Part shown: one piece after another, positions 1 to 8,781 of the stretch
Position numbering within the stretch: the stretch's first letter is position 1
How the letters are laid out: each line of letters begins with the position of its first letter
NCBI GenBank assembly: GCA_965277275.1
Contig: CBDICG010000001.1
Span: 186,001 to 250,000 of the forward strand
DNA: 64,000 bases
From: HLUCCA09 sp965277275
GTDB taxonomy: Bacteria; Pseudomonadota; Alphaproteobacteria; Rhodobacterales; Rhodobacteraceae
Direction of reading: 5' to 3'
The notes under the pieces: model-generated
Seen by the model: only the letters and a program-made list of their open reading frames with translations
Told to the model about the DNA's origin: nothing
Database searches by the model: none
Program-made: the position numbers and the translations under genes

Positions 1-681
1 CAGGAGCGCGTGGTGGTCGTGGGCGGCGGCAATGTTGGACTGGCGGTCGCGCAAGCGCTTGAACAGGCAGAAGATCGTGTCCGTGCAAAGGTGATCGAAC
101 GCAACCGCATCTGCGCCGAACGCGCCGCGGACGCCCTCGAGCGGACGATCGTGCTCAACGGTGACGGGCTGGACGCCAGCCTGCTTGACGAGGCCAGTAT
201 CGATACGGCTGATGCCGTGTTGTGCGTGACGGACGACGACAAGGTGAACCTGCTGGCCTCCGTGCGGGCAAAGCAGAAGGGGTGCCCCTTCGCCATCGCC
301 CTGATCAACGATCCCTCGATGGTGCCGCTCCTTGGACCGCTCGACATCGACGCGTATATCAGCCCCCGCTCGACAACCGTCAGCTCGATCCTGCGCCACA
401 TCCGCCACGGGCGCGTTCGGGGTGTCTATTCGATCGGAGATGCCGAGGCGGAGGTCATCGAAGCACAGGTCCTGTCGACGTCCTCAATCGCTGGTCAGTT
501 GATCCGGGACGTGGCCTTCCCCGAGGGCGCCCTCGTCGCCGCGATCAAGCGGGAGGACACGGTGATCAGCCCGCGCGGCTCCACCCGTATCCAGGAAGGC
601 GATATCGTGATGATCTTCGCGATGTCGCCGGACGTGCCGGAAGTCGAGCGGTTGCTGCAAGTGTCGATCGACTTCTTCTGA
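1..681 (+). CDS. trkA: Trk potassium transport regulatory subunit TrkA, 3' part (partial)
   Basis: C-terminal half of the peripheral NAD-binding subunit that gates the TrkH potassium channel at the inner membrane. The frame is open from base 1, so the gene begins outside the window; about 226 residues remain, against about 458 for a full TrkA. A glycine-rich VVGGGNVGLAVA nucleotide-binding loop opens the second TrkA_N (RCK) domain, followed by an acidic IERN turn and a TrkA_C domain from about residue 140 to the end. The GTG at base 10 lies inside the domain and is not the real start. trkH follows after one base, so the two are clearly one operon. Confidence 0.93.
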   Translation, partial: QERVVVVGGGNVGLAVAQALEQAEDRVRAKVIERNRICAERAADALERTIVLNGDGLDASLLDEASIDTADAVLCVTDDDKVNLLASVRAKQKGCPFAIALINDPSMVPLLGPLDIDAYISPRSTTVSSILRHIRHGRVRGVYSIGDAEAEVIEAQVLSTSSIAGQLIRDVAFPEGALVAAIKREDTVISPRGSTRIQEGDIVMIFAMSPDVPEVERLLQVSIDFF

Positions 682-682
682 G

Positions 683-2260
683 ATGGCGCGGACCTCGTCC
701 CAGCGAAGCGGTGCAGAGCGCGGGTCCCGCGTGGAGCCCCCCTCGCTCGCGACGCGGGCCTCGAACTCGCCTCTCATCATCCTGCTGGGCGGGGTGACCG
801 GGGCCGCGATGGTGGTGCCGGCCCTGCACGCTCTGGCGGTTGGCGATTACGATCAGGCGCGTGTTTTCCTGACGTGGAGCGCGCTCGTTCTGACCCTTGT
901 TGCGTTGCTGGCAGTCGCCGCGCGGACGCGCAAGCCGCGGAACAAGGCGCGGGCAAATCTGCTCTCCCTGGTGGGCGCCTTCGCGGTCCTGCCCGTGATC
1001 ATGGCGGTGCCGTTCCAACAGGCGGTCGGAACGACGACCTTCCTGAACGCATGGTTCGAGATGCTGTCGTCCTTCACCACGACCGGGACGACGCTCTTCG
1101 CGCCGGAGCGCCTCTCCACCTCGGTGCACCTGTGGCGCGGGCTGGTCGGGTGGCTCGGCGGGTTCCTTGTATGGGTCGCGGCCATTGCGATTCTGGCGCC
1201 GCTGAACCTCGGCGGATACGAGGTCCTGGCTACGGCGCCGCCGGGCACGCCGGAGCGGCTCAATCGCCCGGGCCAGGCGCGCCTGAGCCAAGACCGCGTG
1301 GTGCGGCACACGCTCAAGCTGGCCCCGGTCTATGCCGGGCTGACGCTTCTGCTCTGGCTTGGCCTCGTGATCCTGGGCGAGGGGCCCTACGTTGCCGCGA
1401 ACCATGCGATGGCCGTGATGGCCACGTCCGGTATCAGCCCGATCGGCGGACTTGAGAATGCACAGGCCGGTTTTGCGGGTGAGGTTCTGATTGCGTTCTT
1501 TTTCGTCTTCGCGCTGACGCGGGTCGCGTTTTCCTCCGAGGCCGCCCGGGGGCGCTTGTCGCGCCTGTCGCATGACCCGGAGCTGGGCATCGCGCTGTCA
1601 TTGGTCACGCTCATTCCCTGCCTTCTCTTCTTGCGCCACTGGATCGGCGCGTTCGAGGTCGACATGGTGGCCGATCTGAATTCCGCGCTGCGCGCATTGT
1701 GGGGCTCGGCCTTCAGCGTCCTGTCGTTCCTGTCGACGACGGGGTTCGTCTCGGCCGATTGGGAAACCGCGCGCGCGTGGTCAGGCTTGCAGACCCCGGG
1801 GCTCGTGCTTCTTGGCCTTGCCCTGATCGGGGGAGGCGTGGCGACGACGGCGGGCGGCGTAAAGCTGCTGCGTGTCTACGCGCTCTACAAACACGGGGCG
1901 CGCGAGATGGATTTGCTGGTGTACCCCTCCTCTGTCGGAGGGGCCGGCCCGGTGGCCCGGCGACTCCGGGAAGAGGGCGCTTACATTGCGTGGATTTTCT
2001 TCATGCTTTTTGCGTTGTCGCTCGCGGTGATGTCCTGCGCGCTCTCGCTGACGGGTGTCGGGTTTGACGAGTCGATCGTGCTCGTCGTGGCGAGCCTGTC
2101 GAATGCGGGGCCAGCGGCAGGGGTCGTTCTGGGCCGACCGATCACGCCGGGAGAACTCGATGCGCTGGCGAAGGTGGTACTTGCGGTGGCAATGGTTCTG
2201 GGGCGCCTGGAGACGCTCGCGATCATCGCTTTGGCCAATCGCGAGTTCTGGCGGCGCTGA
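683..2260 (+). CDS. trkH: TrkH family potassium uptake channel
   Basis: Integral membrane potassium translocation subunit, partner of TrkA. The 525-aa product is strongly hydrophobic, with about ten predicted membrane segments. It has the four selectivity-filter-like P-loops of the family, each with the key glycine: FTTTGTT, ATSGISP, STTGFVS and SNAGPAA. The first about 30 residues are polar and cytoplasmic. It starts one base after the trkA stop, which implies translational coupling. The gap of 175 bases to hfq suggests that hfq also has its own promoter, but I could not identify a convincing -35/-10 pair there. Confidence 0.93.
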   Translation: MARTSSQRSGAERGSRVEPPSLATRASNSPLIILLGGVTGAAMVVPALHALAVGDYDQARVFLTWSALVLTLVALLAVAARTRKPRNKARANLLSLVGAFAVLPVIMAVPFQQAVGTTTFLNAWFEMLSSFTTTGTTLFAPERLSTSVHLWRGLVGWLGGFLVWVAAIAILAPLNLGGYEVLATAPPGTPERLNRPGQARLSQDRVVRHTLKLAPVYAGLTLLLWLGLVILGEGPYVAANHAMAVMATSGISPIGGLENAQAGFAGEVLIAFFFVFALTRVAFSSEAARGRLSRLSHDPELGIALSLVTLIPCLLFLRHWIGAFEVDMVADLNSALRALWGSAFSVLSFLSTTGFVSADWETARAWSGLQTPGLVLLGLALIGGGVATTAGGVKLLRVYALYKHGAREMDLLVYPSSVGGAGPVARRLREEGAYIAWIFFMLFALSLAVMSCALSLTGVGFDESIVLVVASLSNAGPAAGVVLGRPITPGELDALAKVVLAVAMVLGRLETLAIIALANREFWRR

Positions 2261-2435
2261 TCGGGTGCCCCTGCGTCGCTTCTGGCCAGAGAAATCCGCG
2301 ACTGCCTGACGCACGGCTCTGGTAGATATGAATTTTTGTCGGCATAGTGCCGCCAGGGAGGTAGCCAGGCTGAATTCTCGAGCAAAGAACCGCTCGGAGG
2401 ACCGGCGGCGCGACAACAAAAAAAGGCAAAATTCC

Positions 2436-2672
2436 ATGGCTGGTGACAAGCAGAACCTGCAGGACGCATTTCTGAATCATGTCCGCAAGACAAAGGTTCC
2501 CGTCACGATTTTTCTGATTAACGGCGTCAAACTGCAGGGTGTAATCACTTGGTTTGACAATTTCTGCGTGCTGTTGCGGCGCGACGGACAATCGCAGCTT
2601 GTCTACAAGCATGCGATCTCCACGATCATGCCGTCGCAGCCGATCAATCTTTATGACGGTGGGGACGACTGA
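2436..2672 (+). CDS. hfq: RNA chaperone Hfq
   Basis: Hexameric Sm-like protein that pairs small RNAs with mRNAs. The product is 78 aa, normal for alphaproteobacteria. It carries the Sm1 region (DAFLNHVRK, then VTIFLINGVKLQG) and the Sm2 signature YKHAISTI, and ends soon after with little C-terminal tail. The frame is open further upstream, but ATG 2436 is the right start: AAAAGG lies about nine bases before it and the protein begins MAGDKQNLQD as in relatives. hflX follows directly, the classical hfq-hflX pair, here downstream of trkAH. Confidence 0.96.
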   Translation: MAGDKQNLQDAFLNHVRKTKVPVTIFLINGVKLQGVITWFDNFCVLLRRDGQSQLVYKHAISTIMPSQPINLYDGGDD

Positions 2673-3982
2673 TCGGCGACGAGGTTCGATCGGGCGGCGG
2701 GCGGCCGGCTTTTGAAACAGAGCGGCCCAACACAAAAGCGCTCGTCCTGCATCCTGATATCCAGAACGACCCTGCGCGCCGCGACGCTCGCGCGGGGCTC
2801 GAAGAGGCTGTGTCTCTTGCGGCCGCCTTGCCGGGGCTCGATATCGTAGGGGCAGAGGTTGTTCCGCTCAGGGCTGTGCAGCCGGGCGCGCTCTTCGGGT
2901 CCGGCAAACTGGAGGAGTTGCGTGCGCGGGTGGAGGCCGAGGACATCGGGCTCGTCCTGATCGATGGCCCTGTCACCCCCGTCCAGCAACGCAATATCGA
3001 ACAATCGTGGAAGACGAAGGTCCTGGATCGAACGGGTCTGATCCTCGAGATTTTCGCGGACAGGGCGGCGACGCGGGAAGGTGTGTTGCAGGTGGAGCTT
3101 GCGGCGCTCTCCTACCAGCGTACGCGCCTTGTGCGGGCCTGGACCCACCTTGAGCGGCAGCGCGGCGGGCTCGGCTTTGTTGGTGGCCCGGGCGAAACGC
3201 AGATCGAGGCGGACCGCCGCGCGATCGACGAAGCCATCACCCGGTTGCGCCGTCAGCTCGACAAGGTCACGAAGACCCGTGCTCTACACCGTGCGGCGCG
3301 TGCGAAAGTGCCTTTTCCCGTCGTGGCCCTCGTCGGCTACACGAACGCTGGCAAATCGACGCTGTTCAACAGGCTGACCGGGGCCGATGTGATGGCCAAG
3401 GACATGCTCTTTGCCACGCTCGATCCCACGATGCGTTCGGTGACGCTGGACACCGGCGCGAAGGTGATCCTGTCGGACACGGTGGGCTTCATCTCGGATC
3501 TTCCGACGCAGCTTGTTGCGGCCTTCCGCGCAACGCTTGAGGAAGTGCTGGAGGCCGATCTGATCCTGCATGTCCGGGATATCGCGCACCCCGATACGGA
3601 AGAGCAGGCAACCGACGTCGCCCAGATCCTCGCGGAACTGGGCGTGTCGGACGAGGTTCCGAAGCTCGAACTGTGGAACAAGCGTGATCTGCTTGGCGAC
3701 GAAGAGCGCGCCGCCGCCGACACGATCGCGGCGCGCCGGTCGGATGTGCTGATCCTGTCGGCGGTCACGGGTGAGGGCGTGGCCGATGTCGTGGGTGCGG
3801 TTACGGACGCGCTTGACGGGGCACGGGAGCGCATGTCGCTTGAGCTCGGGTTCCATGAGGGCAAACGCCGGGCCTGGCTGCATGAAAACCGTGTTGTCGC
3901 CGACGAATCCGAAGGCGACGCCGGATGGCGCCTTACCGTCGAGTGGACGCCACGCCAGCGCGCGGAATACGAGCGGCTCTAG
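2669..3982 (+). CDS. hflX: GTPase HflX (start codon uncertain, non-canonical)
   Basis: Ribosome-associated GTPase that splits stalled or stress-damaged ribosomes. From the first canonical start (GTG 2810) the product is 390 aa. However, the frame upstream encodes a stretch resembling the usual HflX N-terminus (ALVLHPDIQND..., then GLEEAVSLAAALP), and no ATG, GTG or TTG precedes it; the frame is closed by TGA at 2654-2656. The only plausible upstream initiators are CTG 2669, overlapping the hfq stop, or ATC 2672, with GGTGGGG at 2658-2664 as ribosome binding site. The GTPase motifs are G1 GYTNAGKST, G3 DTVGF and G4 NKRD; the N-terminal HflX domain precedes them. The 3' end overlaps the convergent gene at 3933 by 50 bases. 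Confidence 0.88.
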   Translation: MIGDEVRSGGGRPAFETERPNTKALVLHPDIQNDPARRDARAGLEEAVSLAAALPGLDIVGAEVVPLRAVQPGALFGSGKLEELRARVEAEDIGLVLIDGPVTPVQQRNIEQSWKTKVLDRTGLILEIFADRAATREGVLQVELAALSYQRTRLVRAWTHLERQRGGLGFVGGPGETQIEADRRAIDEAITRLRRQLDKVTKTRALHRAARAKVPFPVVALVGYTNAGKSTLFNRLTGADVMAKDMLFATLDPTMRSVTLDTGAKVILSDTVGFISDLPTQLVAAFRATLEEVLEADLILHVRDIAHPDTEEQATDVAQILAELGVSDEVPKLELWNKRDLLGDEERAAADTIAARRSDVLILSAVTGEGVADVVGAVTDALDGARERMSLELGFHEGKRRAWLHENRVVADESEGDAGWRLTVEWTPRQRAEYERL

Positions 3983-4826
3983 CCGCGCTGCCGCGCTGCC
4001 GTGCTCGGCGGCGCAGGAACGCCAGCGCCCCGAGGCCGGAAAGCACCAGTGGCAATCCTGCGGGCACCGGCATAACCGGCACTTCGACAGGGTCGCCTTC
4101 ACCGAGGGCAATGAGGTTTTGGCTCGTCGGGCTCACGAAAATCGAAAGGTTGGACGCGGCGTAGTCCACGCTCTCCCAATCCCCGATCCCGTCGCCGTCG
4201 AGGCCCTCGAGGAACCCTTCGGCCAAGGCCCAGGTCTCCGGATGCGCGAGCCGGAACCCCGCCGTGAGGTCGCTGTCATCGGGCGCCTTGTCGAAGTTGT
4301 AATACCCGCGCTGGAGGTTCTCCGTCTTGTCGGCTGTCAGGTCGAAGACAGCGCCATCGTCGGAGTGGACGAGGTTCCAGACCGCAAGTTGGAAGGCTGC
4401 CTGGTAGCTGGCATCGCCGAACGCATCGAAGGCATTGGCAAAGAGCGTTGCAAGCATGTCCCGCCGGCCTTCGGTCAGGTGATCTTGCGTGAGAGTGTAG
4501 CTGGTATTTGGATCGTTGCCGGCGGCAGGGAGGTTGAGACTCTGGTCGATCTGGATGCAGAACGCCGTGTAATCGTTCCAGATATCGCCGCTATCGCTCA
4601 CGCGACCCTGCATGCGGATTGCCGCGGTGTAGAGCGTGTCAACGATCTGCCCGTCCGGGCTGGCCTTGTTGGCGTCTGCGCTGAGCAGGGTGCTGATCTC
4701 GCCCGGATCGTTCCCGACCAGAACGTCGCTGCCCTGCGCCAAGAAATCAAACGATGTGGCGTGCGCGACTGGCGCCGACACCGAACACACAACGGCAATC
4801 GCTGCCGTATTCCAAAACCCGTTCAT
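3933..4826 (-). CDS. secreted protein with VPLPA-CTERM-like sorting signal
   Basis: Secreted or surface-anchored protein of unknown function, 297 aa. It has an N-terminal signal peptide (about residues 1-23, ending AHA) and an acidic, Asp/Asn-rich body containing QAAFQLAVWNLVHSDD, a pattern common in secreted proteins of this type. Near the C-terminus it has PVPAGLPLVLSGLGALAF followed by RRRAR, which matches the tripartite VPLPA-CTERM tail (motif, membrane helix, basic cluster) processed by an exosortase-like system. Unusually, about 20 further residues follow the basic cluster, encoded antisense to the last codons of hflX. No exosortase gene is visible here. Confidence 0.75.
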   Translation of the reverse strand: MNGFWNTAAIAVVCSVSAPVAHATSFDFLAQGSDVLVGNDPGEISTLLSADANKASPDGQIVDTLYTAAIRMQGRVSDSGDIWNDYTAFCIQIDQSLNLPAAGNDPNTSYTLTQDHLTEGRRDMLATLFANAFDAFGDASYQAAFQLAVWNLVHSDDGAVFDLTADKTENLQRGYYNFDKAPDDSDLTAGFRLAHPETWALAEGFLEGLDGDGIGDWESVDYAASNLSIFVSPTSQNLIALGEGDPVEVPVMPVPAGLPLVLSGLGALAFLRRRARQRGSAARAARIPRAGVASTRR

Positions 4827-4929
4827 TCTACACTCACTCGGTCACTTTACAGACCTCTTTCTGCGACGCGACGAGGTCTCGAGCATGACCAAATCGAGAC
4901 AAATGCAGGGCAAGTTCGAACGGTTGGGT

Positions 4930-7428
4930 TCAGGGAGACGGGGCGGGCATCAGGCGCGTGATCCCGATGTTGCCGGCGAGCGCCAGTGCGGGGTCGAGGG
5001 TCATCGGGATGTATTCTCCCCGCCGCCACAGGTCGCCGAGGTCGTCGTAGTGGCGCGACAGGGGATGTCCGGACTGACCGGTGGAGATGATGAAGACGGA
5101 GGAATCCGGGTCGGCGAAGTCGTACACGCCGCGATAGCCGGGGCCTCGAACGTTCGCATACGGCGCGTCGGGCGCGCCGCTGGTTCGGCCCATCATCAAC
5201 GTGTTGTCCCCGCCTGAGGTGGATTGCCGGATGTTGACGATCCACTTCAGGAAAGGCGCCTCGCCGAGGACGGGATGGCGGTGCAGCACTTCATGTGCAT
5301 CCCCCCAGCGCAGCGCTTCGAGTTGGCCACCAAACGTTTCGTCGATTTCGATCAGCGCTTCGTCGAGGGCGATGCGCGCGAGATCCGTGCACGTCTCCAC
5401 GGCCGTCGATTGCGCAACGTCACACCAGACCGCCGCGCCCCCGACATTGCGGAACACGCGCTCCAGAAACAGCGGGTTGGGTTGCACGAAAGCACTGGCA
5501 AGCGGCCCCATTTCATCTGCGACAAGCCGCGCCTGCAGGCGCCGCATCCACGTGGCGTAGATCAGCGGCTCGGGCAGATGCTCGTTCATTTCTCCGTTCC
5601 AGCCTGCCAGCAGCGCGAGCGCGTCCTGGCGGCGGCGCTCCGGGGTGCCTTCAGCCGCGGCCTCTCCGGTGAACCACAGGTCGCGCGCTATCAGCGGGAG
5701 CAGCGCGCGCGCGGTATAGGACACGGTGTCAAGCTGTGCCGCGATGAAGCTTTCCCGCGTGTGCACCTCGCGATCGGCGAGGAGCCGCTGCAGGCGCTGG
5801 ATCCGCTGGCTGTCCCCCCAGAGGTGGCTCACATGATCGGGGAAGGGGCGATCGACGACGCGGTTGTTCGTCGTCCCCAGCACGCCCGAACCCGGTGCGA
5901 GGAACCGCGGATTGCGCTCGTAGGCCTGCGTGCCATTCCAGCGGTTCGTCTCCGTCCAGCCGAGGGAGGGGATCCGGCCCTGGCCCGTTTGCGAAGGGTC
6001 CCGCACGGGAAGGTGACCGACCATCTGCATTGCGACGCGCTCGGCGTCCACCAACGTAAGGACCTGCGCGGGAGCCACAAATCGCTCACCTGCGGCAATC
6101 GCGTCGTCGACCGAGGCCGCGCGCATCAATGCCAGCCCCGCGCTCATGGAGGTGTCGGCCGGGTCCAGCCCGGTCCAAGCAAGCGAAACGACGTGTCCGG
6201 GCGGGGTCACGGCGCCGACCGAGAGTGTCGCCGCCGGAAGAACCGGGCCATTTTCGGTGAACCGCAAGGTGATCGTTACCGGTGCCGCATCGGCGGCGCG
6301 CAGAATGGTTCGCTCGGTCCGGAAGGGCTGCCAGCCGCGCGGGGTGCGGTACTGGGTGGGATCGCCCGGGTTCAGCTCCTCGACATAGAGGTCCGCGTCA
6401 TCGGCCCAGGCGGTCGTGACCCCCCAGCCAACCCGCGCGGATCGGCCCGCCAGAACGAGAGGCACACCAGGGACGGTGGCCCCGATGACACCGCCCGAAG
6501 CCAGTTCGAGCCGCGCAAGATACCACAGGACAGGCGCCGTAAATGCCTGATGCGGGTCGTTCGCCAGCAAGCTGCCGCCCGCGGCCGAGCGGGTGGGGGC
6601 AGCCGCCCATGCATTGGAGGCGCCGCCCCCGGGAACGAGCGGCGGTGTGGGGGCGGGGCCGATCTGATCCGTCCCGGTTTCCGGTACGCCTCCGTCCTGT
6701 CCGGGCAGTGGAATCGACCCTGTCGCAGGCACGGCTGCCGGTGGGCGCTGGGGCAGGGTGGTGGGGCCGGTGGGCGGGAAATCCGGCAGCAGATCCGCCA
6801 GCATGGCCGGGGGGAGACGCAGCGCCGCGCGGGCTCTCAGGATCTCCGCTTGCGGGTGCGGTGTCGCTTGCCAGGCCAGAAGCTTCAGGACGGCGATCGA
6901 ATCCTGCGGCTGCCAGGGCGCGATCTCCGGTGGAAAGAGAAAGAACTCCGGCGCGCCACGGCCGAGCGCGTCGGTGTTTACCGTGTCGATCCAGGCGTTT
7001 ACGCCAGCTGAATAGGCCGTCAGCGCCGCGCGGGTAGGCGCATCCTGTGCGCTGACGCTGTCGATGGCAGAGCGGTAGATCCCCAGCCGCCGCATGAGCT
7101 CGTCATCCGCGAAGCGACCCGGCCCAAAGATTTCGGCCAGCCGGCCCTGCGCGGTGTGGCGCAGCATCACCATCTGCCACAGCCTGTCCTGGGCATGGGC
7201 AAAGCCAAGGCCGAAGAACACGTCGCTCTCGCTGCTGGCAAAGATGTGCGGGACGGCGGCGTTGTCGCGCACGATCTCGACGGCACCGTTCAGGCCATCG
7301 ACGTCATGGGTGGCGCCGTAATCGGGAACCGAGCGTGAAAAGAACAGCCATGCCAATACCAGCGACGCCCCCATCAGGACGACGAGCGCCACAAAGAGCC
7401 TCAACAACCAGAGGAAAAGTTGTGCCAT
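4930..7428 (-). CDS. penicillin acylase family protein (N-terminal nucleophile hydrolase)
   Basis: Amidohydrolase of the Ntn superfamily, 832 aa. The family cleaves amide bonds of beta-lactams, acyl-homoserine lactones and related acyl amides; the substrate here is not determined. A membrane segment at about residues 4-30 suggests inner-membrane anchoring with a periplasmic body, or an uncleaved export signal. The alpha-chain region (VPHIFASSESDVFFGLGFAHAQDRLWQM) is typical. A Pro/Gly-rich spacer leads to PGGGASNAW, where Ser at about 271 is the expected autoprocessing nucleophile; it follows Ala rather than the usual Gly. LLANDPHQ follows as in the family. Start ATG 7428 has an AAGGG ribosome binding site. 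It is transcribed divergently from the oxidoreductase at 7518. Confidence 0.87.
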   Translation of the reverse strand: MAQLFLWLLRLFVALVVLMGASLVLAWLFFSRSVPDYGATHDVDGLNGAVEIVRDNAAVPHIFASSESDVFFGLGFAHAQDRLWQMVMLRHTAQGRLAEIFGPGRFADDELMRRLGIYRSAIDSVSAQDAPTRAALTAYSAGVNAWIDTVNTDALGRGAPEFFLFPPEIAPWQPQDSIAVLKLLAWQATPHPQAEILRARAALRLPPAMLADLLPDFPPTGPTTLPQRPPAAVPATGSIPLPGQDGGVPETGTDQIGPAPTPPLVPGGGASNAWAAAPTRSAAGGSLLANDPHQAFTAPVLWYLARLELASGGVIGATVPGVPLVLAGRSARVGWGVTTAWADDADLYVEELNPGDPTQYRTPRGWQPFRTERTILRAADAAPVTITLRFTENGPVLPAATLSVGAVTPPGHVVSLAWTGLDPADTSMSAGLALMRAASVDDAIAAGERFVAPAQVLTLVDAERVAMQMVGHLPVRDPSQTGQGRIPSLGWTETNRWNGTQAYERNPRFLAPGSGVLGTTNNRVVDRPFPDHVSHLWGDSQRIQRLQRLLADREVHTRESFIAAQLDTVSYTARALLPLIARDLWFTGEAAAEGTPERRRQDALALLAGWNGEMNEHLPEPLIYATWMRRLQARLVADEMGPLASAFVQPNPLFLERVFRNVGGAAVWCDVAQSTAVETCTDLARIALDEALIEIDETFGGQLEALRWGDAHEVLHRHPVLGEAPFLKWIVNIRQSTSGGDNTLMMGRTSGAPDAPYANVRGPGYRGVYDFADPDSSVFIISTGQSGHPLSRHYDDLGDLWRRGEYIPMTLDPALALAGNIGITRLMPAPSP

Positions 7429-7517
7429 GCCCGGCCCTTCGTTAGACCCGCGAGGCGAGAGCGTTACGAAGCCGCGCGCACAAGTTCAAGCGGCATACAT
7501 GGGCAGTGGAGATCGTC

Positions 7518-8399
7518 ATGGCAAAATGTGCATTCCTCGGACTCGGGGTCATGGGGTACCCGATGGCGGGTCATCTCGCGGCGGCGGGTCATGAGGTTAC
7601 GGTGTACAACCGGAGCCCCGAAAAGGCCAAGGCATGGGTTGACCAGCACGGGGGCAAGAGCGCTTCCACCCCGCGCGAGGCCGCCGATGGTGCCGAGTTC
7701 GTCATGGCCTGCGTCGGCAATGACGACGATCTCCGCATGGTCTGCACCGGGGAGGACGGCGCCTTTGCCGGCATGGCGCGCGGCAGCGTCTTTGTGGACC
7801 ACACGACGGTATCCGCCAAGGTGACCCTCGAGATGGCAGAGGCCGCCAGCGCCGGAGATATCGCGTTTGTCGATGCGCCGGTTTCGGGCGGGCAGGCGGG
7901 CGCCGAGAACGGGCAGCTCGTCATCATGTGCGGGGGCGGTGCAGAGAGCTACGCGCGCGCGGAGCCCATGATGCAATCCTATGCCAAGCTCGCCAAGCGG
8001 CTCGGCGAAAGCGGAGCCGGGCAACTGACCAAGATGGTCAACCAGATCTGCATTGCCGGTTTGGTGCAGGGCCTCTCGGAGGGCATCGCCTTTGCCGAGA
8101 AGGCCGGGTTGGACGGTCGTGCCGTGATCGAGGTGATCGGCGGAGGGGCGGCCGGGTCCTGGCAGATGATCAACCGACACGAGACCATGCTGGATGACGC
8201 GTTCGAGCATGGATTTGCTGTCGACTGGATGCGCAAGGATCTCGCGATCTGCCTGGGGACGGCCAATGAGATTGGCGCGCATCTCCCCGTGACAGCGCTC
8301 GTCGACCAGTTCTACGGCGAGGTGCAGGCCATGGGCGGTGGGCGGTGGGATACATCATCGCTGGTCCGTCGCCTCCGCGCGCCGCAAGACGACGCATAG
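7518..8399 (+). CDS. NAD(P)-dependent oxidoreductase, 3-hydroxyisobutyrate dehydrogenase family
   Basis: Beta-hydroxyacid dehydrogenase of 293 aa. The N-terminal Rossmann fold begins with GLGVMGYPMAG. The substrate-binding stretch DAPVSGGQAGAENGQL and the catalytic lysine region GAGQLTKMVNQ are intact, and an all-helical C-terminal domain follows. These are the hallmarks of 3-hydroxyisobutyrate dehydrogenase and 2-hydroxy-3-oxopropionate (tartronate semialdehyde) reductase; sequence reading cannot separate them. A GTG at 7506 is in frame, but ATG 7518 has GGAG six bases upstream and gives the usual N-terminus. There are no valine-degradation or glyoxylate genes next to it, so the pathway stays open. 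Confidence 0.88.
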   Translation: MAKCAFLGLGVMGYPMAGHLAAAGHEVTVYNRSPEKAKAWVDQHGGKSASTPREAADGAEFVMACVGNDDDLRMVCTGEDGAFAGMARGSVFVDHTTVSAKVTLEMAEAASAGDIAFVDAPVSGGQAGAENGQLVIMCGGGAESYARAEPMMQSYAKLAKRLGESGAGQLTKMVNQICIAGLVQGLSEGIAFAEKAGLDGRAVIEVIGGGAAGSWQMINRHETMLDDAFEHGFAVDWMRKDLAICLGTANEIGAHLPVTALVDQFYGEVQAMGGGRWDTSSLVRRLRAPQDDA

Positions 8400-8449
8400 C
8401 GCATCGATCCGGCGAGGCTTTTCGGTTTCCGATGAGAAGGTATGCATGT

Positions 8450-8466
8450 CGCACATAATTTGTGCG
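8450..8466. promoter_or_regulatory. inverted repeat, possible operator
   Basis: Perfect 6-bp inverted repeat CGCACA-TAATT-TGTGCG in an unusually AT-rich patch, about 70 bases upstream of the small gene at 8539. A second short dyad (TTTCG-TGTG-CGAAA) and the AT-rich ATTATATT follow. The arrangement suggests a protein-binding site in a promoter, but no regulator is identified. Confidence 0.35.
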
Positions 8467-8538
8467 TGACGCTTTCGTGTGCGAAATTATATTCCGACAC
8501 TACGTGAGAAAGCGGAAGAATCGTACGGGAGAGTTGTT

Positions 8539-8781
8539 GTGAAGTATCCGATGACACCGATGGACTTCGCCCTTGCCGGGCTGAGCCTGTGGCGCAGGCA
8601 AGCGCAATCCGCCGCGATGATGGCGATGCGCATGGCCCCCGCGGCAAACGGTTGGTCCATGGCGCCGACGGAAGCGCTCGAAGAACTGTCCAGAACTCAG
8701 GCAGAGATGGCGCTGGCGACCCAGAAGCTGTCTCTTGCGATGCTTGATGCCGCCGCCGCTCAGGAGCGGCCTAACCGTTGA
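8539..8781 (+). CDS. small helical protein of unknown function
   Basis: Predicted 80-aa protein that I do not recognise with confidence. It begins MKYPMTPMDFALAGLSLWRR and continues with Ala/Met-rich amphipathic helix (MMAMRMAP) and a second helix rich in Glu, Gln and Ala. This resembles the short phasin-like or mis-named antifreeze proteins that are frequent in Rhodobacterales; that link is my inference. The frame is open from GTG 8479, but GTG 8539 is preferred because GGGAGA lies just upstream at 8528-8533. Its 3' end overlaps the convergent gene at 8771 by 11 bases. Confidence 0.6.
   Translation: MKYPMTPMDFALAGLSLWRRQAQSAAMMAMRMAPAANGWSMAPTEALEELSRTQAEMALATQKLSLAMLDAAAAQERPNR

Noticed and set aside
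5224..7011. 595-codon open frame on the plus strand
   Set aside because: Antisense shadow of the penicillin acylase family gene; Arg/Gly/Ala-rich with no domain signature.
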